A stretch of DNA of 18,408 nucleotides, taken from assembly GCA_038326995.1 (NCBI GenBank), contig JBBQKP010000052.1:1-18408 (forward strand), given 5' to 3'. The notes under the pieces were generated by a model. It saw nothing but the letters and a program-made list of their open reading frames with translations. It searched no databases and was not told where the DNA came from. The DNA comes from JBBQKP01 sp038326995 (GTDB lineage Bacteria; Planctomycetota; Phycisphaerae; Tepidisphaerales; Tepidisphaeraceae). Below are positions 14,164-18,408 of this stretch, piece by piece (the stretch's first letter is position 1; each line of letters opens with the position of its first letter). The position numbers and the translations under genes are program-made.

Positions 14164-15087
14164 ATGCTCGAATTTCTTCCTCAGTTACTTCTCGAACCCT
14201 TCGCAACGCAGTCCATGACGCGTGCCATTCTGGTCAGCGGCATGATCGGCGGGGTGTGTGGTTGCCTGTCGTGCTTCATCACGCTCAAAGGCTGGTCGCT
14301 CATGGGCGATGCGCTGGCGCACGCGATCGTGCCGGGCGTGGTGCTTGCGGGGCTGGCGGGGATTCCGTTCGCCGCGGGCGCGTTCGTCGCCGGACTTCTG
14401 GCGGCGGGGACGATGGGTTACGTGAAGGCACACACGCGGATTCGCGAGGATGCGGTCATCGGAATCGTGTTCACGGCGTTCTTCGCGGCGGGCATTCTGC
14501 TCATCACGCTCTTCCCCAGCAACATCAATCTTCGCACGATCATCTTCGGCAATATTCTGGGAATCGCCGACGCGGACATCGTTCAGATGATCGCCATCTC
14601 GGCCGTCACCATGCTGATTCTTCTGGCGAAATGGAAGGACTTGCTGCTGATGCTCTTCGATCGCGAGCACGCGAAGGCGGCGGGGTTGAACGTTACGGCG
14701 CTTCACTTCACGCTGCTCACACTGCTCGCCGCCACCGCGGTCGCGGCTTTGCAGACCGTCGGCGCTTGCCTGGTCGTGGGCATGCTCGTCACGCCCGGCG
14801 CGACTGCCTATCTCCTGACAGACCGCTTCGGCCGAATGCTCATCATCGCTACGCTTCTGGGCATGATCTGCGCGTTCGTCGGCGGGTACATCAGCTACTT
14901 TCTGAACGGGTCCACGGGCGGGGCGATCGTCGTGCTGCAAACGCTTGTCTTCCTGGTCGCACTCTTTTTCGCACCCAAGCACGGCATCATCGCGTCGCGA
15001 TTGAAAATCCAACGGGCGGGCGACGCCAGCGACCTTCGTCTCACTGAACAAGTCGAAATCAAACCCATCGCGGCCGTCAAAATTTAA
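14164..15087 (+). CDS. mntC: Mn-type ABC transporter permease 1
   Basis: 307 residues from ATG 14164; the frame is open further upstream but through a repeat, and the N-terminus from 14164 (MLEFLPQLLLEPFATQSMTRAILVS) aligns with that of the next permease. ABC-3 family membrane protein with about eight or nine hydrophobic segments. The family core is clear: GWSLMGDALAHAIVPGVVLAGL near residue 50, the LLITLFPSNINLRTIIFGNILGI segment, AKAAGLNVTALHFTLLTLLA, VGACLVVGMLVTPGATAYLLTDRF and a final FLNGSTGGAIVVLQTLVFLVALFFAPKHG. A polar tail of about 28 residues follows. It presumably forms a heterodimer with mntD. It starts 192 nt after mntB, the gap holding the repeat pair. Confidence 0.94.
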   Translation: MLEFLPQLLLEPFATQSMTRAILVSGMIGGVCGCLSCFITLKGWSLMGDALAHAIVPGVVLAGLAGIPFAAGAFVAGLLAAGTMGYVKAHTRIREDAVIGIVFTAFFAAGILLITLFPSNINLRTIIFGNILGIADADIVQMIAISAVTMLILLAKWKDLLLMLFDREHAKAAGLNVTALHFTLLTLLAATAVAALQTVGACLVVGMLVTPGATAYLLTDRFGRMLIIATLLGMICAFVGGYISYFLNGSTGGAIVVLQTLVFLVALFFAPKHGIIASRLKIQRAGDASDLRLTEQVEIKPIAAVKI

Positions 15088-15120
15088 CGCCGACAGTTCT
15101 ACCCTAAACACCAAAATCTC

Positions 15121-15960
15121 TTGCTCAATACCCTCATCGAACCCTTCACTTACCCCTTCATGCGCGAGGCGCTGTTGGTGGCCGTTCTGGTCGGGACGAT
15201 CTGCGCAATGCTGTCGTGCTATCTGATTCTAAAAGGTTGGGCGCTCATGGGCGATGCGGTGTCGCACGCGGTGTTTCCGGGCGTGGTGCTCGCGTACGTC
15301 GTGGGTTTGCCGTTTTCCGTGGGGGCGTTTGCCGCGGGGTTTTTCTGTGCGGGCGCGACCGGCTGGATCAAATCCAACAGCCGGGTGAAGGAAGACACGA
15401 TCATGGGCATCGTGTTCACGGGCATGTTTGCGATGGGGCTGGTGATGTACACCAAGATCGATACGAACATACACCTTAATCACATTCTATTTGGCAGTCT
15501 GCTGGGCATCGAGCGTGATGACCTGATACAGGCGGTTATCGTGTCGGTGGTGGTGTTGCTGGTGCTGATCGTGAAGCGAAGAGATTTGATGCTGTTTTGC
15601 TTTGATCAGAATCACGCCCGCACGATCGGAATGAATACGACGATGCTGCACTATCTCTTGCTGGCGATTCTGGCGGCGACGATCGTCGCGGCACTGCAGG
15701 CCGTCGGTATTATTCTTACCGTCGCCATGCTCATCACGCCCGGGTGCGTCGCCTATCAACTGAGCGACCGATTCGAGCGGATGATGCTCATCGCCGTCGC
15801 TTCTTCGATCTTTTCCAGCGTCTTTGGCGTGTACATCAGTTACTTCATCGACGGCGGCACCGGCGCGTGCATCGTGCTGACGCAATCCGCTCTGTTCGTG
15901 ATCATCATGTTCCTGGGCCCCAAGCGCGGCGTGGTGTGGACGTATCTGGCAAGAGCGTGA
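15121..15960 (+). CDS. mntD: Mn-type ABC transporter permease 2
   Basis: 279 residues from a TTG at 15121, chosen because the N-terminus (MLNTLIEPFTYPFMREALLVAVLVG) then matches the upstream permease; an ATG at 15160 would cut 13 residues. Same ABC-3 fold: GWALMGDAVSHAVFPGVVLAYVVG near residue 40, the IDTNIHLNHILFGSLLGI segment, HARTIGMNTTMLHYLLLAILA, VGIILTVAMLITPGCVAYQLSDRFERM and YFIDGGTGACIVLTQSALFVIIMFLGPKRG. About eight or nine membrane segments. It is a paralogue of mntC, consistent with a duplication giving a heterodimeric channel, as in MntABCD and SitABCD. It lies 33 nt after mntC. No clear terminator follows before the clpS promoter. Confidence 0.94.
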   Translation: MLNTLIEPFTYPFMREALLVAVLVGTICAMLSCYLILKGWALMGDAVSHAVFPGVVLAYVVGLPFSVGAFAAGFFCAGATGWIKSNSRVKEDTIMGIVFTGMFAMGLVMYTKIDTNIHLNHILFGSLLGIERDDLIQAVIVSVVVLLVLIVKRRDLMLFCFDQNHARTIGMNTTMLHYLLLAILAATIVAALQAVGIILTVAMLITPGCVAYQLSDRFERMMLIAVASSIFSSVFGVYISYFIDGGTGACIVLTQSALFVIIMFLGPKRGVVWTYLARA

Positions 15961-15999
15961 GGTTTTCGTCCTGAATTTTTGCCGACCAGAGATTTGTCA

Positions 16000-16026
16000 T
16001 TGACGCCGCCGCACCGTGTCTATAAT
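16000..16026 (+). promoter_or_regulatory. Promoter of clpS
   Basis: A perfect TATAAT at 16021-16026 with TTGACG at 16000-16005, 15 nt apart (shorter than the usual 17). It lies 28 nt before the clpS start codon, so the leader would be about 20 nt. Confidence 0.6.
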
Positions 16027-16053
16027 GCAAAGTAATTCAGGGAGCACACACCT

Positions 16054-16422
16054 ATGGCAGACACAAACACGCCCACCCCGACGACGCCCGATAAAGAAGC
16101 CCCTTCTTCAGGTACCGCAACGCTCGAGCCCAAGAAGGACTCGCGCGCTTCGACCAAGACGACGCCCAAGAAGACGCCGCCCAAACAGCTTCCGCCGTTC
16201 AAAGTCATGCTGCACAACGATGATAAGAACGACATGAATTATGTCGTCGAGGCGATCATTTCTTTGACGCCTCTGAACGAAGACTCCGCGATCCAACGAA
16301 TGGTTGAGGCCCATAAGTCGGGCGTCGCGTTGCTACTGGTCACGCACAAGGAACGGGCCGAGCTGTATCAGGAACAGTTCACCAGCAAGCAGCTCGTCGT
16401 GACGATCGAACCGGCGGAGTAG
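16054..16422 (+). CDS. clpS: ClpS, adaptor for Clp protease (N-end rule)
   Basis: 122 residues from ATG 16054 with AGGGAG at 16039-16044. Residues 1-45 are a low-complexity, Thr/Pro/Lys-rich extension, longer than the roughly 25-residue tail of E. coli ClpS. The core from 48 (PPFKVMLHNDDKNDMNYVVEAI) carries the binding pocket: Asn55-Asp56-Asp57 and Met61 match E. coli Asn34-Asp35-Asp36 and Met40, and His87 in AHKSG matches His66. The end QLVVTIEPAE is typical. ClpS recognises destabilising N-terminal residues and hands substrates to ClpA or ClpC; no clpA or clpC is adjacent. The gene sits 93 nt after the Mn importer with its own promoter. Confidence 0.93.
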   Translation: MADTNTPTPTTPDKEAPSSGTATLEPKKDSRASTKTTPKKTPPKQLPPFKVMLHNDDKNDMNYVVEAIISLTPLNEDSAIQRMVEAHKSGVALLLVTHKERAELYQEQFTSKQLVVTIEPAE

Positions 16423-16448
16423 CGAAACCAACGATTGAGTTGATCTTC

Positions 16449-16608
16449 GTAGCACAGGCGTCTCTACCTCATTTCTATCTGTGAGACTTCTATTGGTGCC
16501 CCCAGCGCGGGTGCCACGTTCTGGTACTCCAGAGCGTGCCCGAACAGGCTTCACGTCAACATCTCATTCGTTCGCGGGTGCCACGTTATGGTATTTCAGA
16601 GCGGCGCG
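16449..16608. repeat. Palindromic repeat cluster, locus 3, upstream of hicA
   Basis: 16449-16462 reads GTAGCACAGGCGTC, a relative of the A unit, its second arm decayed. A B unit at 16509-16542 differs from the one at 6313-6346 by a single base over about 34 nt. A degenerate B unit at 16576-16608 begins GGGTGCCACGTTATGG. The frame that continues upstream of the hicA start reads through these units and is not coding. Confidence 0.8.
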
Positions 16609-16648
16609 GTGGCAAACAACTCAACTGCCATTTAAGATTCTCCCAGAC

Positions 16649-16843
16649 ATGGCCAAATACCGTGATATCATCTCAAGAATCGAGGCGGCGGGCTGGAGAT
16701 TTATCCGCCAAAACGGTAGCCATCTGGTATATCAGAGTCCCAACAATGCGGCGATCGTCGTGATCCCCGCTGGCGGGAAACTCAATCGCGATGCACCCAA
16801 AGGCACCGAAAACGCCATTCTTCGCCAAACCGGCCTGAAGTGA
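16649..16843 (+). CDS. hicA: HicA-type mRNA interferase toxin
   Basis: 64 residues from ATG 16649, the only start that gives a normal HicA length. The double-stranded-RNA-binding-like fold is visible: KYRDIISRIEAAGWRFIRQNGSHLVYQSP, with catalytic His25 in GSH, then VVIPAGG, and the closing LNRDAPKGTENAILRQTGL. HicA toxins cleave mRNA and are silenced by HicB. The gene precedes hicB by 8 nt, the common order. Repeats lie on both sides (16449-16608 and 17122-17245), so the pair could be a mobile or recently acquired island. Confidence 0.92.
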   Translation: MAKYRDIISRIEAAGWRFIRQNGSHLVYQSPNNAAIVVIPAGGKLNRDAPKGTENAILRQTGLK

Positions 16844-16851
16844 GATAATAG

Positions 16852-17064
16852 ATGAAATACACCTACGTCATCGAACGCGGCAACGACGGGAGCTTCAGCG
16901 CTTACGTTCCCGACCTTCCCGGCTGCACCTCCTGCGGCGACACGCTGGATGAATTACAGACCAACATCCGCGAAGCCGTCGCACTCTACGTCGAGACGCT
17001 GAGGCAAATGAATCAGCCGGTCCCCGCTCCCGGATCGTCCACGGGCGTCGTCGAAGCGGCATGA
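16852..17064 (+). CDS. hicB: HicB-type antitoxin (short form)
   Basis: 70 residues. The HicB core is evident: YTYVIERGNDGSFSAYVPDLPGCTSCGDTLDELQTNIREAVALYVETLR. It ends shortly after, without the C-terminal ribbon-helix-helix or helix-turn-helix domain of long HicB proteins, so self-repression of the operon by HicB alone is uncertain. Pairs with hicA, 8 nt upstream, and is probably cotranscribed. No clear ribosome site precedes it, so translation may be coupled to hicA. A good SD begins directly after its stop, leading to the 49-codon frame at 17077. Confidence 0.9.
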   Translation: MKYTYVIERGNDGSFSAYVPDLPGCTSCGDTLDELQTNIREAVALYVETLRQMNQPVPAPGSSTGVVEAA

Positions 17065-17076
17065 GGAGAATCAACA

Positions 17077-17226
17077 ATGGTCGCTCGACCCACTCCAACC
17101 TATCACATCATTGGCTGGTCGGTAGCACAGGCGTCCCGTTTGTGTTCAGAGTGTTCCCCGGGTTGGGTGTCACAGTTTGGTATTCGAAACTGTGACGAAC
17201 GTTGGACTATTTACACACAGCTTTGA
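17077..17226 (+). CDS. Possible 49-residue ORF after hicB, running into a repeat
   Basis: ATG 17077 follows GAGGAG (17063-17068 region) at good spacing, directly after the hicB stop. The frame begins MVARPTPTYHIIGW and then crosses the repeat 17122-17197, ending at TGA 17226. I recognise no family. The ribosome site is better than that of most genes here, but the tail is repeat-derived. It may be the remains of a gene broken by the repeat or chance. Confidence 0.25.
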   Translation: MVARPTPTYHIIGWSVAQASRLCSECSPGWVSQFGIRNCDERWTIYTQL

Positions 17227-17245
17227 AAACAAAACTGTGGCACCC
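17122..17245. repeat. Palindromic repeat cluster, locus 4, between hicB and nuoA
   Basis: 17122-17135 repeats the GTAGCACAGGCGTC of 16449-16462. A B-like unit at 17165-17197 has a 10-bp stem, GTCACAGTTT (17169-17178) with AAACTGTGAC (17187-17196). A reverse partial copy at 17232-17245, AAACTGTGGCACCC, matches the left end of the unit (GGGTGCCACAGTTT when reversed). The stem sequence differs from the other B units (CTGG/CCAG), while the GGGTGnCAC left end and the GGTAnTC loop are kept. Confidence 0.8.
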
Positions 17246-17338
17246 TGATCTGTGCTCTCCTTAAGGATTTGTGCCGATCGTGAGAACGTCGGACACGCGC
17301 TTTCGCACCGCACGAGGTTTCGTATATCTTTGCCATCC

Positions 17339-17764
17339 ATGATGGATGCTCTTTTCAACCTTGCCGCCAGTCCGCTGATGCCCGATCCACGCATCTCCTG
17401 GCTTCCCGTGGGGCTTCTGCTTTTAGTGGGCATCGGCTTCTCGGTTGGAACCCTTGTGGCGAGCTCGCTCATCGGTCCGTCGCGCACCGGCAAGGTGAAG
17501 GAATCGGCATACGAATCGGGCATGATGCCCGTGGGCAACACCAAGCAGCGGTTCAATGTCCGCTTTTATCTTGTGGCGATCATGTTCGTCGCGTTCGACG
17601 TCGAAATCGTCTTGCTCTACCCCTGGGCGACGAGCTTCGCGGGTGCGATGAACGCCGACCCCGCTACGGGCAACTACATGCTGGCGTCGGCGTCGGTGTT
17701 TTTTGTTCTGGTGCTCGTGGGCTATGTTTATGACATCGGACGCGATGTTCTGAAGTTCGACTGA
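17339..17764 (+). CDS. nuoA: NADH-quinone oxidoreductase subunit A
   Basis: Membrane subunit of respiratory complex I, part of the proton-pumping arm near the quinone site. 141 residues from ATG 17339 (a second ATG follows directly). Three membrane helices (about 21-45, 76-98, 113-132) frame the conserved loop KESAYESGMMPVG and the segment RFNVRFYLVAIMFVAFDVEIVLLYPWA, with Asp87 and Glu89 as the conserved acids. In most genomes nuoA is followed by nuoB; here rnpA follows after 13 nt, so the other subunits must lie elsewhere. A further upstream start (17252) is open but gives no protein-like sequence. Confidence 0.92.
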   Translation: MMDALFNLAASPLMPDPRISWLPVGLLLLVGIGFSVGTLVASSLIGPSRTGKVKESAYESGMMPVGNTKQRFNVRFYLVAIMFVAFDVEIVLLYPWATSFAGAMNADPATGNYMLASASVFFVLVLVGYVYDIGRDVLKFD

Positions 17765-17777
17765 ACAAAAGTCAGGC

Positions 17778-18200
17778 ATGACCGACCAGCCCGTGACTAC
17801 TCAAAAGTCTGCCCCTCGTCTGACGCTGGGCAAGTCGTCTCGCATCAAGCGCGACGAAGAGTTCGAACACGTCCTCAAGGCCGGAATTAAAAAATCTCGC
17901 GGGCCTCTCACGTTTCGCGTCGCACCTTCAAAGACGAAACACTCTCGCATCGGCATCCGCATCGGCCGAGTCGTTGGAACAGCGCCGGTCCGAAACCGCA
18001 TCAAACGCCTGCTTCGCGAGTCGTTTCGCCTGATGCAGCACGACTGGACCTCGCCGATCGACGTGATCGTGCTCGTACGAAAGCACGAGCCAATGAAGCT
18101 CGTCGAGTATCAGGAAATCCTATCGAAGCAGCTTCAGAGCGCGATCAGGGATTTGGGCAAGGAAGAATCGAACGGGACGACAGGAAAGGCCTGTCCATGA
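17778..18200 (+). CDS. rnpA: Ribonuclease P protein component
   Basis: Protein subunit that, with RnpB RNA, cuts the 5' leader from tRNA precursors. 140 residues with an N-terminal extension of about 17 residues (MTDQPVTTQKSAPRLTL) before the core SSRIKRDEEFEHVLKAG. The RNR signature is clear: GTAPVRNRIKRLLRESFR (67-84). The usual upstream partner rpmH is missing; nuoA is 13 nt upstream instead. The stop overlaps the yidD start (ATGA, 18197-18200), as in many rnpA-yidD pairs. Confidence 0.95.
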   Translation: MTDQPVTTQKSAPRLTLGKSSRIKRDEEFEHVLKAGIKKSRGPLTFRVAPSKTKHSRIGIRIGRVVGTAPVRNRIKRLLRESFRLMQHDWTSPIDVIVLVRKHEPMKLVEYQEILSKQLQSAIRDLGKEESNGTTGKACP

Positions 18201-18408
18201 GACGCCCGTTTATGATGCGCCTTTCGGTCTGGATTATCCTGTTCTATCGCGCCACGCTGGGACCTTGGCTCGGCGGGAATTGCCGCTTTCAACCCACGTG
18301 CAGCGAATACGCGCTGGACGCCTTCAAGAAATACGGCGTGATGAAGGGGTGGTTAAAAACGGTCCGAAGACTCTCAAAATGCCATCCGTGGGGCCGGAGC
18401 GGTTACGA
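18197..18408 (+). CDS. yidD: YidD, membrane protein insertion efficiency factor (partial, cut by window end)
   Basis: The first 70 codons from ATG 18197. The reading frame gives MRRPFMMRLSVWIILFYRATLG, then the diagnostic CRFQPTCSEYALDAFKKYG and RRLSKCHPWGRSGY before the end of the window; CxxxPTCSEY and CHPxxxxGYDP are the YidD motifs. YidD assists YidC-dependent insertion of membrane proteins. yidC would be expected next, beyond the window. Confidence 0.93.
   Translation, partial: MRRPFMMRLSVWIILFYRATLGPWLGGNCRFQPTCSEYALDAFKKYGVMKGWLKTVRRLSKCHPWGRSGY

Noticed and set aside
16481..16648. Upstream extension of the hicA frame
   Set aside because: Reads through repeat units; HicA proteins are about 60 residues, which ATG 16649 gives.
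17065..17338. Hidden rpmH upstream of nuoA-rnpA
   Set aside because: None of the three forward frames shows the Arg/Lys-rich L34 sequence.

Overview
The window looks like a bacterial chromosome from the phylum Planctomycetota, possibly the class Phycisphaerae. The evidence is a PEP-CTERM surface protein, a protein-arginine kinase pair (McsA/McsB) outside Firmicutes, a stand-alone ClpS, leaderless or weakly SD-led starts, and several copies of a GC-rich palindromic intergenic repeat. This is an inference from gene content; no rRNA is present. Nearly all genes are recognisable, and I see no prophage, CRISPR array or complete insertion sequence.

Layout: 1-4.9 kb (+ strand) carries a PEP-CTERM protein with a strong terminator, a Tat-exported Mn-type superoxide dismutase, a small putative lipoprotein, a leader region with several hairpins, and a flagellin with its terminator. 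4.9-8.2 kb (- strand) carries a SOUL heme-binding-like protein, a 6-pyruvoyl-tetrahydropterin-synthase homologue of the Glu (FolB-bypass) type, a repeat cluster, and mcsB/mcsA. 8.4-9.4 kb (+) holds a YpdA-like flavoprotein, separated by a bidirectional terminator from a tRNA-Asp(GTC) on the - strand. 9.7-12.0 kb (- strand) reads mntR, pgsA, uppP, with the last two overlapping by ATGA. 12.1-16.0 kb (+) is a complete manganese-type ABC importer (binding protein, ATPase, two permeases), divergent from its probable regulator mntR. 16.0-18.4 kb (+) holds clpS, a hicA/hicB toxin-antitoxin pair flanked by repeats, nuoA, rnpA and the beginning of yidD (cut by the window end).

How the genes fit together: the DtxR/MntR-family regulator, the PsaA-type Mn importer and the exported Mn-type SOD make a plausible manganese/oxidative-stress set, to which the YpdA-like reductase may add. 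McsA/McsB and ClpS are two separate ways of delivering substrates to Clp proteases. pgsA/uppP serve the envelope (phospholipid head groups, undecaprenyl carrier recycling). rnpA-yidD is the usual core pair, but here it is preceded by nuoA instead of rpmH.

The most notable unexplained structure is a family of palindromic repeats at four intergenic loci, one of them inside the Mn importer operon and two flanking hicAB. Several genes also carry diagnostic residue changes: a PTPS with ExxHGH, a YpdA-like protein without the active-site Cys, McsA/McsB with altered zinc and pArg-site residues, MntR with a Lys-rich insertion, and tRNA-Asp with U37. I did not find a clearly new multi-gene system.
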